From Evansella vedderi (GTDB lineage: Bacteria > Bacillota > Bacilli > Bacillales > Salisediminibacteriaceae), in assembly GCF_030813435.1 (NCBI RefSeq), contig NZ_JAUSUG010000004.1:186001-250000 (forward strand): a stretch of DNA of 64,000 nucleotides. The letters are read 5' to 3'. Shown here in pieces: positions 19,701 through 29,002 of this stretch (positions are counted from its first letter, which is position 1; the number at the start of each line of letters is the position of its first letter). A program made the translations under genes and the position numbers. The notes under the pieces are model-generated. The model was not told where the DNA came from. It worked only from the letters and a program-made list of their open reading frames with translations, and searched no databases.

Positions 19701-21084
19701 CCCGCATTCCCTCATATACATTTTCCATGTCAGGGCTCTCCACACTAATTAAAACGCTATCTTTAAACCCACCATCTTGTGTCACTGCTTCTATTGTCGC
19801 AAAACCATAATCATGAGCAGTGACTACCCCAAATTCATCCACTGTTACTACATCAGGATTAGAAGAGCTCCAATTGATCGTTTGATCCAATGAATCCTCC
19901 GGTGTAAAAACAGGTGTTAGTGTGATTGTTTCACTTAACTTCATCGTTATTGCGTTTTCTTTTAAATGAAATCCAGTTAAAATCTTCTCACCTGTTTGTT
20001 CTAATGTAACTTCATCAAACCATATTTTACCTGAAGCAGTTTCTAAACCTAACTCAACCCTTAAAGTGTCAGTACCTTCAGGAATAATCATATTTAATTC
20101 ATATAACGTCCAATCAGTTGATTCTTTAACTGCAGCAATATTAGGGCCATCCCCAATTTTTTGATTACGAGCCATATCCCAATATTGTGTTCGAACAACC
20201 ATACCTCCCCAACTTGCATCTACATCTTCCGTTTTTGCCCATACATTGAGCTTATAGCCTTGACCTTCTATAACATCTATATCTTGGAAAATAAATGCCC
20301 TGCTACCTGAAGTTTGCGCATCTACATGTAGAGATTGAGCTCCCTGAAGAAACTCATCCTGCTCAAGAGACAATGTTGGATTCCCTACTGGTACCCACGC
20401 ATCCCAATGAATAGGTTTCACCTCGTCTTTCCAAAAAGTGTTATTCGTCGATTCTACCTCTTCAAAACCACCATTTTGGACTAGGTTTGTTGTTACTAAA
20501 CGTACATCATCAAACCAGACATCTCCGGAAGCTGTCTCTAGACCAAGTTCTATTCTTAGGGTATCAGCATCTTTTGGAATGGTCACATCTAACTCATAGA
20601 GAGTCCAATCGTTCGTGCCTTTTACCGCTTCAACAGCTGGTCCATCACCTATTTTGTCGCTATTTTCCATATCCCAGTATTGAGTTCGTACAATCATTCC
20701 ACCCCAGCTTGCATCAACATTTTCACTTTTCCCCCAAAAACTAAGCTTGTAACTTTCCCCTTTTTTAACGCTTACATCTTGTAAAAGAAATGCTCTCGTG
20801 CCTGGAGTTTGTGCATTTACACGAAAAGATTGATCACCTTGAAGAAACTCCTCCTGATCAATGGATAAAATGGGATCGCCCACTGGTACCCACGTATTCC
20901 AATATTTAGGTTTTTGATCATCTTCCCATAAATTATTATCCACGAATTCAGTTTCTTGAAAATCACCATTTTTAATAAGTTGTTCCTGTAACGCTCCCTC
21001 GGCTTTGGTAGCGGTTTCAAAATTAAGTGGGAGTATTGGAAATAACAAAGAAACTGATAACACTATGCTTAATACCTTTTTCAC
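16792..21084 (-). CDS. Wall-anchored polysaccharide lyase family 8 (hyaluronate/chondroitin lyase type)
   Basis: Surface enzyme of about 1430 residues that cleaves uronic-acid polysaccharides by beta-elimination. In order: signal peptide (about 1-33); two tandem carbohydrate-binding-like modules (about 35-205 and 206-365, each beginning NGDFQETEF or NGGFEEVES); a bacterial Ig-like domain (about 375-455); the PL8 catalytic region (about 460-1190, with NNHYWPTIDSYRLPGTTTD carrying the conserved Tyr/Arg stretch); two FIVAR-like helical repeats (about 1220-1390); and an LPNTA sortase motif with membrane segment and basic tail. I choose the GTG at 21084 (VKKVLS) because AAGAGGT is well spaced before it. 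The substrate could be hyaluronan, chondroitin or xanthan-like; the GH88 neighbour favours glycosaminoglycans. Confidence 0.92.
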   Translation of the reverse strand: MKKVLSIVLSVSLLFPILPLNFETATKAEGALQEQLIKNGDFQETEFVDNNLWEDDQKPKYWNTWVPVGDPILSIDQEEFLQGDQSFRVNAQTPGTRAFLLQDVSVKKGESYKLSFWGKSENVDASWGGMIVRTQYWDMENSDKIGDGPAVEAVKGTNDWTLYELDVTIPKDADTLRIELGLETASGDVWFDDVRLVTTNLVQNGGFEEVESTNNTFWKDEVKPIHWDAWVPVGNPTLSLEQDEFLQGAQSLHVDAQTSGSRAFIFQDIDVIEGQGYKLNVWAKTEDVDASWGGMVVRTQYWDMARNQKIGDGPNIAAVKESTDWTLYELNMIIPEGTDTLRVELGLETASGKIWFDEVTLEQTGEKILTGFHLKENAITMKLSETITLTPVFTPEDSLDQTINWSSSNPDVVTVDEFGVVTAHDYGFATIEAVTQDGGFKDSVLISVESPDMENVYEGMREAWFNTLTGEDLYNPDDKDTITYISSLEEAITNQSNSGYWDTLNTEDNRSYLWDSLQGESNSAYITSAYSNLKSMAMAYSMVGSELYQNEELKNDILNALDWMYENRFNENKDPYGNWWDWEIGTPQIINDIVVLMYDDLTSKQIDNYIAAIDKFSPDPVYSTVLGVRGRENTGANLLDKALVVTLRGVIGNNGAKISQGRDSIEGEYQYVVQGDGVYEDGSLVQHSVIAYTGSYGGVWLRRTADMLYLVNDTPWDLGDSNVNNVFGWVSNSFEPFIYKGAMMDMVSGRAISREAASDRSVGKSTMRSLLRLAEAAPSNTKLSIKRMVKEWLHDDPEVDNFIASLPIYEANLFKSLMDDNSIEPRGNLLKNKVFAGMDRVVHLRDSFGFGISMFSDRISAFSYGNGENKKGWFTGAGMTYLYNGDLNHYNNHYWPTIDSYRLPGTTTDGSKGVLQDWKSYLNTRTWVGGTSVDELFGTAGMEFSLDQVTGSSLEGKKSWFMFDNEIVALGTDITSTDNNSVETIIENRQLNDNGDNPFTVNGEIQSNELGWSKAIDAVSWAHLEGDVSNSDIGFYFPVPSTVEGLREQREGSWNEINDGGSSDLIQRNYLSLAINHGENPNGENYAYVILPNKDATATEQYSKNPDIEIVSQTSNVHAVKNKTLGILAANFWNAGTVEFLTLEDPASVMVKEEQGELKLAVSDPTQKQETITIEIDREELSVIEKEETIEVVQTTPTVKLEVNVVGSIGKTHTITLKDSNTLPKLDKKELESLLTEANAITNDGEYTEESFNALQEAIVAAEKLLENKGTSQEEIDAQVVTLKEALNALEEINNLQEPGPALETSELTRLLESAKSIINDEKFTEESFNALQAAIAAAEKLLENKDTSQEEIDAATITLRAVMDDLQEKEKEQSITPKKEESDGNSLGEKGGKLPNTATNIYTMLLIGILLFASGFVLMKHKRMAILKE

Positions 21085-21343
21085 GGAATCTCTCACCTCT
21101 TCATTGTTATTATAAAAACTTAAAATCTATTTGTTTAATTCGATTTCGTATTTCTTCTTATAAAATATCACCTCTATTCTTTAAAGAAACACAAGTTTTA
21201 TAGTTATCTAAAAGTATATACTTACGATTTATATAATCCGTGTAAAATTTAAACTTTTATGTGTGTACTTTTTACTTCATACTAAATTTTCAAAAAAGTA
21301 AGATTTAGTTCTGTATTATATATGGCATAAACAAACGTATTCG

Positions 21344-22026
21344 TATATAGGGATTCTCGAGAGTTTAAGTGGAATGCCACTAGAATTTGAATTCCTTAGC
21401 TTCGACGACATTAAGAAAAACGGTATACCAAATGATATTGGAGTCCTTATTAATGCTGGTGTGCCACACGGCATGGAGTGGTGGATTTATTGGTGTTGGA
21501 GAACCCACCGCTCATGAGAGCCAAGGCCGCCGTTTCTTCCAATTGGCTGATGTATTAGGTGTTGAAAAAGATATTGGGTATAGCTTAAGTACAGATAAGT
21601 ACAATAAGCTTTATGAAGAAACTCAATTTATCGTAGAAGATCAAACAGAACATTAAATTTTGGTGAAAGCATGAAAGTGGTATCTGAAGTCGGGAACAAC
21701 TCCAATGTTCTTGCAATGGAGGAAGGAAATGTAACAATAGCAGTAAATCAATTTGGACAAGGCCGCTCTGTTTATATTGCAGGACTTCCATATACTGCAG
21801 AAAATACTCGTTTATTACTTCTCTGTATCTATTGGTCTGCAAGTCAAGAGCAAGAGATGAATAAGTGGTTTACGACAAATCCCAATATGCAGCGTATCCA
21901 GATGCAGGATCTTTTGTAGTTATTAACAACTCATATTTAAACCAAAAGACTACTATTTACAAAAACACGAATCTACTTTAGAAGTTTTATTAGAGCCAAT
22001 GGGATATCAATGGTTCCAAATCTAAT
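21344..22026 (+). pseudogene. Relic of a GH112 galacto-N-biose/lacto-N-biose phosphorylase
   Basis: On the strand opposite the cluster, pieces in several frames read in order as the C-terminal part of a GH112 phosphorylase: SLSGMPLEFEFLSFDDIKK, then GGFIGVGEPTAHESQGR..FFQLADVLGVEK, then AVNQFGQGRSVYIAGLPY, then AAYPDAGSFVVINNSY and finally LLEPMGYQWF. There are frameshifts near 21465, 21655, 21890 and 21985 and a deletion after INAG. The N-terminal two thirds are absent. Intact enzymes phosphorolyse Gal-beta-1,3-HexNAc, which fits a lost step of host-glycan use. Confidence 0.75.
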
Positions 22027-22097
22027 TAACCTATCCCACCGTTTCACAGCTATTCAATAGAGCTAGTACAAGACTCTTGTCGTCAGTAGCTTTCAAA

Positions 22098-22145
22098 AAG
22101 AGGGTGTGTCAAAAAGGTCGAATTTTACCTTTGACACACCCTTTT
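22098..22145. terminator. Bidirectional terminator
   Basis: AGGGTGTGTCAAA and TTTGACACACCCT form a 13-bp stem with T runs on both sides, between the GH112 relic (+) and the DUF624 gene (-). Confidence 0.75.
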
Positions 22146-22200
22146 TGTATTGTTTGGTGCGCTGCACTCTCTATTACGAATTAAATTCATAATAGATCCA

Positions 22201-22857
22201 TTAATTAACAGCTTTCCATTGTTGACTAGCTTTGTCTAATGAGCCAGTCTCTTCCATCTTTACTAACGTAGGTAAGATCGACTTCATTGCTATAAACGCA
22301 ACAACACTCACTCCAAAAAATATAGGTAAACCAGCAGTACTATAGACCACTACCAAAATAAGGAATGAAATAATAGATAGATACAAAGTTCTAAGCGGAT
22401 GGGCCATCCCTATAATCAACGCATAAACAAGTGTATTCGTTGGAACCGTCCGAAAATAAACGTAAACCGGAAATACATACAACATTAATACAACCGTTAA
22501 TACAAAAGAAATGATAAATAAAACGAAAAGTAGTGGTTTTGCAGTGGATTGATTAAAATATAGCAATATTCCATTAAGCATCATAATTCCTAGAAGTATG
22601 GTGATGTAAACGCCTAGTCGGTTGCCACTAATAAACTGACTCTTAAATATTCGTTTGTATTCTTGAAAACAAACTTTATCAGAGTTCCCCTCTCGCCATG
22701 TTTTCATTAACGAAAATAATGCAATCGTTGAAGGGTAGATTCCGAAAAGGACACCTCCAACAAGTGAGAATACTACCCATAGTATATTGAGATAAGCAAG
22801 TAGCATTACTTTCTCACAAAAGCTATATAGTTTCTCATTAAATCCACTCATAGTCAT
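22201..22857 (-). CDS. DUF624 (YesL-like) membrane protein
   Basis: Integral membrane protein of about 218 residues with five or six hydrophobic segments. The FGIYPSTIALFSLMK stretch near residue 45 is typical of the DUF624/YesL family. Members recur in rhamnogalacturonan and other glycan loci next to YesM/YesN-type sensors and sugar importers, as here. The function is unknown. The ATG at 22857 overlaps the end of the GH88 gene and follows AGAGGG, pointing to translational coupling. Confidence 0.82.
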   Translation of the reverse strand: MTMSGFNEKLYSFCEKVMLLAYLNILWVVFSLVGGVLFGIYPSTIALFSLMKTWREGNSDKVCFQEYKRIFKSQFISGNRLGVYITILLGIMMLNGILLYFNQSTAKPLLFVLFIISFVLTVVLMLYVFPVYVYFRTVPTNTLVYALIIGMAHPLRTLYLSIISFLILVVVYSTAGLPIFFGVSVVAFIAMKSILPTLVKMEETGSLDKASQQWKAVN

Positions 22858-22861
22858 GAAT

Positions 22862-23989
22862 TTAATCCCTCTCATACCAGTAACCTGGTATTCCTTTCAA
22901 TATCCTAACCAATGCTTCCGTATAGAAATAATCACCCCAAATAACATGTCCATCAGGTACTAAATTACCTCTAACATGATACGAACCATGTTGAAGTAAT
23001 CCGTGTGCCGTTGGTATACCTGCTGTTGAATAATTTTTAACTAATGAAGTTATTATTTGATACGCACTATCTTTAATTCTACTTTGTTCTGGGTGGTTTG
23101 AATTCATTGTACTTACTAATTCGAGCATCCCCGATACTGCAATGGCAGATGCAGAACTATCTCTGTAAGATAGCTTTGTTAGTGGAGCATCAAAATCCCA
23201 GTATGCTACTTGATCTTCAGGCATATTCAGCAGAAAATAGTTCGTCATTTCGATGGAGAGTTTTTGATAGTAGACGTTACCTGTTTGTCTATAAAGAAGT
23301 GCAAAACCATAAATTCCCCATGCTTGTCCACGAGACCATGTGGAACCGTTCGTAAACCCTTGATGAGTGGAACCACCGATTGGTTCGCCTGTTAGCTGAT
23401 TAAAATGGAATGTATGATAAGAACTGAAATCTCCTCTAACAAGATATCTTCTTGTTTTTTCCGCCTGCGCATCAGCTACATATTTATATTTTTGATCACC
23501 AGTTTGTTCATATGCCCAGTATAATAGAGGTAAATTCATTAAACAGTCAATGATTATTCTTCCACCCTCTACTTCATTCCTTTCTGTCCCCCATGCTTGT
23601 ATATACTCCCCGTTTGAACGCCATCGTTTCAACAATACATCAGCTGCTTGCAAAGTTACTTTGCGAGCGTTTTCATTCTTTGTTACAATCCAATCCGCCT
23701 TCGTTGAAAGGGAATATAAAAAGCCGATATCATGATGATCAAGGACAATGTTTTGTTCTAATCTTCTCACAAAACTTTCTGTACTTGTTTTTGCTGCCTC
23801 TAAATATTCAGGATTCTTACTATACTCATAACAAAGCCATAGAATACCCGACCAAAAACCATTTGTCCAATCTCTATTTTCTATTGCTTTATACGAAGTT
23901 CCATCACCCACATGGGGAAAAAGAGTATCGAACCGTTCTATGTTTTCTTTTGTTTTTGTCAACACATGTTCAAATGCATCCTTAAACAC
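22862..23989 (-). CDS. Unsaturated glucuronyl hydrolase, glycoside hydrolase family 88
   Basis: Intracellular enzyme of 375 residues that hydrates and releases the 4,5-unsaturated uronate left by lyases such as the PL8 enzyme. The two catalytic-type aspartates are in LDHHDIGF (Asp87) and IIIDCLMNLP (Asp148), matching the spacing of characterised UGLs. There is no signal peptide. Translation starts at GTG behind GAGGTG. It lies between the response regulator and the DUF624 gene on the same strand. Together with PL8 it makes degradation of sulfated or unsulfated glycosaminoglycan disaccharides likely. Confidence 0.9.
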   Translation of the reverse strand: MFKDAFEHVLTKTKENIERFDTLFPHVGDGTSYKAIENRDWTNGFWSGILWLCYEYSKNPEYLEAAKTSTESFVRRLEQNIVLDHHDIGFLYSLSTKADWIVTKNENARKVTLQAADVLLKRWRSNGEYIQAWGTERNEVEGGRIIIDCLMNLPLLYWAYEQTGDQKYKYVADAQAEKTRRYLVRGDFSSYHTFHFNQLTGEPIGGSTHQGFTNGSTWSRGQAWGIYGFALLYRQTGNVYYQKLSIEMTNYFLLNMPEDQVAYWDFDAPLTKLSYRDSSASAIAVSGMLELVSTMNSNHPEQSRIKDSAYQIITSLVKNYSTAGIPTAHGLLQHGSYHVRGNLVPDGHVIWGDYFYTEALVRILKGIPGYWYERD

Positions 23990-24096
23990 AATAACACCTC
24001 ATTTTATTTTGGTTACTATTTAGTTTAAAGAATGGGGAGAACAATGAAATAAAGAATTTTGCCCTGTTATGTGCATATTTTTTACTTTACCGAGGG

Positions 24097-25689
24097 TTAG
24101 ATGGCCTTCTGGTTACTTCGGAACTCACTTGGTGTTACGCCAATATATTTCTTAAACACTTTGGAGAAATACGTTCTTTCTGTAAATCCAATTCTCAGTC
24201 CAATAACCTCAATGGACTCATCCGAATGAAGAAGATAATTACAAGCAGTCTTCATTTTATATTGATAAACATAATCAGTAAACGTAAATCCAGTTAATCG
24301 TCTAAAGTATCTTGAAAAGTAACTCGGGTTTAAGAAAAGATATTTGGCCACATCAACTGAACTAATATTTTCGGTTATATTTTTTGCAATATATTCATCG
24401 ATTAATTGAATTTTAGACGCATCCGAAGTGGAAGGAATCCCTGCTTGTGTTTGTTTCGCCAAAGTGACTAATCTGTTTTTTAACAACGTCATTACATCCT
24501 TCATAGACCAACTTCCTAGCAATTCCTTTGTAAATGACTCTTCCTTATCGAGATTATTACTTCTCATTTCCATCAAAGAAACCATATTAATAAAGTCGTT
24601 TATTATCTCAATCGGTTCAATCTTATTCTCTATAATCAGTTTATACATTTTAGCTAAGATCTTTTCTGTTTCACTAAAGTCGTTATCCTCAACGGCTTTG
24701 AGTAATTCTCTCTTTTTATATTCTAATAAATTGCCTAATGGAATAAACGAATAATCCGCCTTTAATGCAATGTTATCAATACTGTTGGAAACATCATAAA
24801 AGAAACGATATTTCTCATTAATTATCTGTTTATAGTTGGATCCAAGCTCGTCTAATTTGAAATCGTCCTTAAACGTGATAAAGGAAACATTTAAATCCGT
24901 TTTCTCTTTACAATAATTGATTGAATTAACTAAAAACTCATTAAAAAACAATTGATCGTTAAACTTTATACTTTTACGGTAGTTCATAATTAAAATAAGG
25001 TGATTTCCGTTTATAAATACCCCTATACCCTTATAATCCTCCGAAAGATTTGTAATGGCATCATATACTTTATCCAGCTTCGATATATTACTAGATGCTT
25101 CAACATTCATCGAAGGAGGAAGATAGCCAATGGCAAGTTTATAATACTGTTCCTTCCATGGTAAATTTAACCGAGTAATGTGCTCTTTCAGATAATTATA
25201 TGTTTGTTCCTTTGTTTGCTCTTTCGTCAATTCATTTATAAAAGTACGTTTTAGTAATTCATTATTTCTGATCAAATTCTCCTTAAAAAAGGGTTCATCC
25301 TCTATACCTATTTCTTTTATTTTATTTATTGATTTTTTTAGACTTTCTTCTAGTTGTTCTTTTGTCAATTCTTCCTTCACGATATAATCATCAACATTTA
25401 ATTTAATTGCTTTCTTAGCATAATGAAATTCCTCATGGCATGTTAAAAAGATAACCCTAACGGAATTATCCATTTCTTTCACTCTTGAAATCAATTCGAT
25501 ACCATCCATTTTTGGAAGTCCAATATCGGTTACGATGATATCAGGTTTGACTTCATCAAATACTTCTAACGCTTTCATACTAGATGCGCTCTCATATATA
25601 ACTTCTAGCCCCAGTTTATTCCAATCTACTATTTTAGATAAAAATTTTAACATTGGAATATCGTCATCGATCAACATAACCTTATACAA
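24097..25689 (-). CDS. Response regulator with AraC-type DNA-binding domain (YesN-like)
   Basis: Transcription factor of 530 residues. The receiver domain occupies about residues 1-120, with the acidic pocket LIDDD and phosphoacceptor in VTDIGLPKMDG. A poorly conserved middle of about 280 residues follows, then two AraC helix-turn-helix motifs at the C-terminus (ISSVDVAKYLFLNPSYFS and VIGLRIGFTERTYFSKVF). The TTG start overlaps the histidine kinase by 8 nt, so the two are coupled. It probably activates the lyase, hydrolase and importer genes in response to an extracellular oligosaccharide. Confidence 0.92.
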   Translation of the reverse strand: MYKVMLIDDDIPMLKFLSKIVDWNKLGLEVIYESASSMKALEVFDEVKPDIIVTDIGLPKMDGIELISRVKEMDNSVRVIFLTCHEEFHYAKKAIKLNVDDYIVKEELTKEQLEESLKKSINKIKEIGIEDEPFFKENLIRNNELLKRTFINELTKEQTKEQTYNYLKEHITRLNLPWKEQYYKLAIGYLPPSMNVEASSNISKLDKVYDAITNLSEDYKGIGVFINGNHLILIMNYRKSIKFNDQLFFNEFLVNSINYCKEKTDLNVSFITFKDDFKLDELGSNYKQIINEKYRFFYDVSNSIDNIALKADYSFIPLGNLLEYKKRELLKAVEDNDFSETEKILAKMYKLIIENKIEPIEIINDFINMVSLMEMRSNNLDKEESFTKELLGSWSMKDVMTLLKNRLVTLAKQTQAGIPSTSDASKIQLIDEYIAKNITENISSVDVAKYLFLNPSYFSRYFRRLTGFTFTDYVYQYKMKTACNYLLHSDESIEVIGLRIGFTERTYFSKVFKKYIGVTPSEFRSNQKAI

Positions 25690-27427
25690 TGTTCTTCACC
25701 CCATAACTATTTTTAGTAAATGGAATTTTAATTTCAACCAATGTACCTTTATCATCAGTACTACCCATTTTGACAGATGTTTCTTTACCATAAGTTAAAT
25801 ATAACCTCTGATAAATATTTACTAAGCCTACCGATTCATTATCACCCTTCTGAAATTCCCGTTCCATTTGAAGAGTATCGTTTACTATCTCACATTTCTC
25901 TTCTGAGATTCCTGCACCATTATCTTTAATATGAATAACCAACTTTTTATCTTCTTTATAAGCATCTATCTCAATCAATCCCTTTGATGTACTCCCTTGA
26001 AATCCATGCACAATGGCATTTTCAACAATCGGTTGTAAGGTTAAAAACGGGAACTCAAATTCCTCCACGTCTTTTGAAATAGACAACCTAAAATCAATAT
26101 CTACCCCGCTCCGCATCCTCATGATATCAATATAATATTCTAATAGTTCACATTCATTTATTAATGTTGAATATTCGTTAATCTGTAAGTATTTACGTAA
26201 TAACCTTATTAAAGATAACAATTTATCACTATGATAAGAATGTCCTTCCAGCATTAAATTACGTCTGATGGAATTTAGTGTGTTCATCAAGAAGTGTGGA
26301 CGTATTTGAGAATAAAGTGCATTTAGTTCTAACTCCCTTTTCTTCCCTTGCTCTTTCTGTATATCTGCAATTAATTGATTAATCTGAATAAACATTTCAT
26401 TAATAGATTTACCCAATCTCTGAATTTCATCATCACCAGTAGAATGAAACCTTATATCTCTATTTCCTGATCCGAACTCGGTCGTTAGCCTTTGTAACTC
26501 TTTAATGGGTTGACTCAATTTCCGAGCTAAAAGTAATGAAAAAATAATAAAAAGAAGGGCAAATATGCTGATAATAAAAATACTAAAGTAAAACGTATTT
26601 GCTAACTCAGTAGTTATATGACTTTCTGGAGTCTGGTAAACCAACTTCCAATTAAACTGTGATAACTGACTTTTCTCACTACGAATATCATCCCCTTTGT
26701 CTTGACTAAGAAGAACGTTTTTATTACCAAAAAGGAAGTTTCCACCCTGATCAAATAAAGCAATTTCACCAGTAGACAATGATTGGAAAAGTTGGGTGAA
26801 ATAGTCCTCAGAAACCACAATAAGTAACACACCTATTTGTCGATTATCTTTCGGACTCTTAATAACTCTAGAGAAAAAAAATGCGGAACGATCATTATCC
26901 AACGATTTTTCCCCTAACCATTGGAGAAACGTAGCTTGATCATAATCAATATTCTCTTTCAACTTATTCCATTGTTCATTCAATTCCTTTTTGGGAACTT
27001 TATTACTAAAAGAAGGAACTACGAAATCCTTATTGTTTGTTAGGAAGATACTTACATCTTGATTTAAGGTTCTCATTTCCGTCATTCCGAAAATACTTTT
27101 TAGTTCATTGTAATGGTTTAGATCATCCGTGCTATCTATTTTATTCTTGTCAGCGAAATAATCTAAGCTTTGAACGAAAGAATCATTTTGTACGATAAAA
27201 TGGGATGAAAAGGTAATATCATCAATCATTTTTTCAATGTCATTTGCTATTAAGTTTAATACCGTTTCATTATTTATTTCCACTTTTTCAATGACAGTTT
27301 TTTTATTAATTGTATATGATGCAATAGATATTATTAATGTGGGAAGAAGTATGAAAGCGATAAAACTTAACTGCAGCCTTCGATAATATGAATTTTGAAA
27401 ATAATTTCTATGAAAATTATTATTCAT
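25682..27427 (-). CDS. Sensor histidine kinase (YesM-like)
   Basis: Membrane kinase of 581 residues. Transmembrane segments at about 17-40 and 275-300 bracket an extracellular Cache-like sensor domain. A HAMP segment follows, then the His_kinase domain with phosphoacceptor histidine in QIRPHFLMNTLNSI, and the ATPase boxes LILQPIVENAIVHG and DNGAGI. The ATG at 27427 follows AGGAGG. It pairs with the adjacent AraC-type response regulator and probably senses a glycan fragment or the loaded binding protein. Confidence 0.92.
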   Translation of the reverse strand: MNNNFHRNYFQNSYYRRLQLSFIAFILLPTLIISIASYTINKKTVIEKVEINNETVLNLIANDIEKMIDDITFSSHFIVQNDSFVQSLDYFADKNKIDSTDDLNHYNELKSIFGMTEMRTLNQDVSIFLTNNKDFVVPSFSNKVPKKELNEQWNKLKENIDYDQATFLQWLGEKSLDNDRSAFFFSRVIKSPKDNRQIGVLLIVVSEDYFTQLFQSLSTGEIALFDQGGNFLFGNKNVLLSQDKGDDIRSEKSQLSQFNWKLVYQTPESHITTELANTFYFSIFIISIFALLFIIFSLLLARKLSQPIKELQRLTTEFGSGNRDIRFHSTGDDEIQRLGKSINEMFIQINQLIADIQKEQGKKRELELNALYSQIRPHFLMNTLNSIRRNLMLEGHSYHSDKLLSLIRLLRKYLQINEYSTLINECELLEYYIDIMRMRSGVDIDFRLSISKDVEEFEFPFLTLQPIVENAIVHGFQGSTSKGLIEIDAYKEDKKLVIHIKDNGAGISEEKCEIVNDTLQMEREFQKGDNESVGLVNIYQRLYLTYGKETSVKMGSTDDKGTLVEIKIPFTKNSYGVKNIV

Positions 27428-27486
27428 TTCATTACCTCCTCTCCATTTTTCTACTACAAAATAATACTAACTTATATAATTATAGC

Positions 27487-27516
27487 AAACAGGACCCCAA
27501 ATACGGTGTCCTGTTT
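27487..27516 (-). terminator. Terminator after the solute-binding protein gene
   Basis: A 9-bp stem AAACAGGAC/GTCCTGTTT with a 12-nt loop lies 20 nt past the stop. It would separate the importer from the two-component genes, perhaps with read-through. Confidence 0.6.
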
Positions 27517-27535
27517 GCATCCTATGACTCTGTTG

Positions 27536-28888
27536 TTAAGAGTTCTTATCTATCACTTTAGTCGCTTCTTCAATCATCCAATCAATCACCTCATCAATTG
27601 ATTCGTCGTTCAGCATATATTTAGCAAATCCATCACTTAATATACTTTCTAACTCACGTCCGTAGCCAATACTAACTTGAGATGCATCTAAATAATTTAC
27701 TTCTTCATCAAAGAGTGTGTACATTAACGATTCTACATCTATTAATTCCTCATTACCCTCGATAATTCTTTCTACAACTGGCCTAGCATCTCCCTGTTTT
27801 AAACCAGGTAGTTCAACACGTCCCTCTGATAAATTTTCGGAAACAAAGCGAGCAAATTTATAAGATTCCTCTTTTTTTGTAGATGAATTTCCTATAGCTA
27901 GAAAATTACCACCCATGAATGCTGCAAATTCGTCACCTTCATTTAAAACTGGAACCGGAGCAAAAGCTGTTGTAAAGTCATGTGGATTGATTTCTGTATC
28001 ACCAGCTTCTCCGATCATCCAAGAACCCGTTAATAGCATAGCTGCGGATTCATTAAAAAACTCTGATCGATAGCCTAATTCAGCACCTAACACATCTGAA
28101 TATGACTTTGCGTAGCCTTTTTCTTCTAACTCTTTTCTCATTTCAAACATTTTCTTGAAAGATGGATCAGAGAAGTTAGTTGTTCCGTCTTCAAATAAGA
28201 AAGGGTGTTTCATTAACGTTTGTGCAATTGGGTTCATATACAAAGACCAACTATGGAAGTAGGCGCCATGCATCTTTTTCCCATCCTTTTCGACCGTTAA
28301 TTTTTCTGCATATTCTGCAAAGTCATCCCATGTCCAACCAATTTTCGGTACTTCTAGCCCTGCTTCATCAAGTGCATCTTTATTCAATAATACAAAGTTT
28401 GTTGTAGCATTAAACTGAATTCCATAATAATCGTCACCTACACTTGGATTTACATAATACACCTCTGTAGGATCAATTCCTTCCTCTTCATAGAAATCAT
28501 TCAAAGATGCTAACGCACCCAATTCAGCACGTTGGTACAGACTATCTGCATTAGGGAATGAAATAACGTCCACTTCTTCACCTGACGAGAGTAAAATATC
28601 AAGATTCTGTAATGAAGCTAAAGAATCACCTGGAACAAGAGGTACGGATTCTACTTTAATATTTGGATTCTCTTTTTCGAACTCTTCGATATATTTTTGT
28701 GTAGTTGCTCCCATAACATCATTGTCCCAATTGTACCACTTTATTGTTACAACTTCTCCGTCATTCGTTCCATCGCCACCGTCTCCACTTCCTGCATTTG
28801 ATTCCTCGTCCCCACCAGAACAGCCAGCTATTGTAAGGAAAACAAACATTGCTACTAAAAGCACCATTAAACTATTAAGTCTCTTCAA
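27536..28888 (-). CDS. Sugar ABC transporter solute-binding lipoprotein
   Basis: Family-1 extracellular solute-binding protein of 450 residues for an oligosaccharide importer. The lipoprotein signal ends in LTIAGC with Cys23 as the lipid anchor, followed by an acidic/glycine linker (GGDEESNAGSGDGGDG). The start is TTG behind GGAGGAG. It lies after both permease genes and has a 110-bp upstream gap containing a catabolite-repression-like site, so it may be transcribed more strongly than them. No ATPase gene is in the cluster; a shared MsmX-type ATPase is the usual solution in Bacillus. Confidence 0.9.
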   Translation of the reverse strand: MKRLNSLMVLLVAMFVFLTIAGCSGGDEESNAGSGDGGDGTNDGEVVTIKWYNWDNDVMGATTQKYIEEFEKENPNIKVESVPLVPGDSLASLQNLDILLSSGEEVDVISFPNADSLYQRAELGALASLNDFYEEEGIDPTEVYYVNPSVGDDYYGIQFNATTNFVLLNKDALDEAGLEVPKIGWTWDDFAEYAEKLTVEKDGKKMHGAYFHSWSLYMNPIAQTLMKHPFLFEDGTTNFSDPSFKKMFEMRKELEEKGYAKSYSDVLGAELGYRSEFFNESAAMLLTGSWMIGEAGDTEINPHDFTTAFAPVPVLNEGDEFAAFMGGNFLAIGNSSTKKEESYKFARFVSENLSEGRVELPGLKQGDARPVVERIIEGNEELIDVESLMYTLFDEEVNYLDASQVSIGYGRELESILSDGFAKYMLNDESIDEVIDWMIEEATKVIDKNS

Positions 28889-28918
28889 AACAAATCTCCT
28901 CCCATTTATCCCTTTTAT

Positions 28919-28932
28919 TTAAACGCTTACAT
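28919..28932 (-). promoter_or_regulatory. Candidate cre (CcpA) site upstream of the binding-protein gene
   Basis: On the minus strand ATGTAAGCGTTTAA resembles the cre core TGNAANCGNWNNCA, missing only the final CA. It lies about 30 bp before the TTG start, where CcpA would repress. Confidence 0.45.
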
Positions 28933-29002
28933 TTAGATTATAAATAACATTCCCCTTGTAACCTGTGAAGAATATTGATGTTTTAGTGTAGTTTTTTTAC
29001 CT

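Noticed and set aside
20487-20744. 85-codon plus-strand frame inside the lyase gene
   Set aside because: Shadow of the tandem binding modules on the opposite strand.
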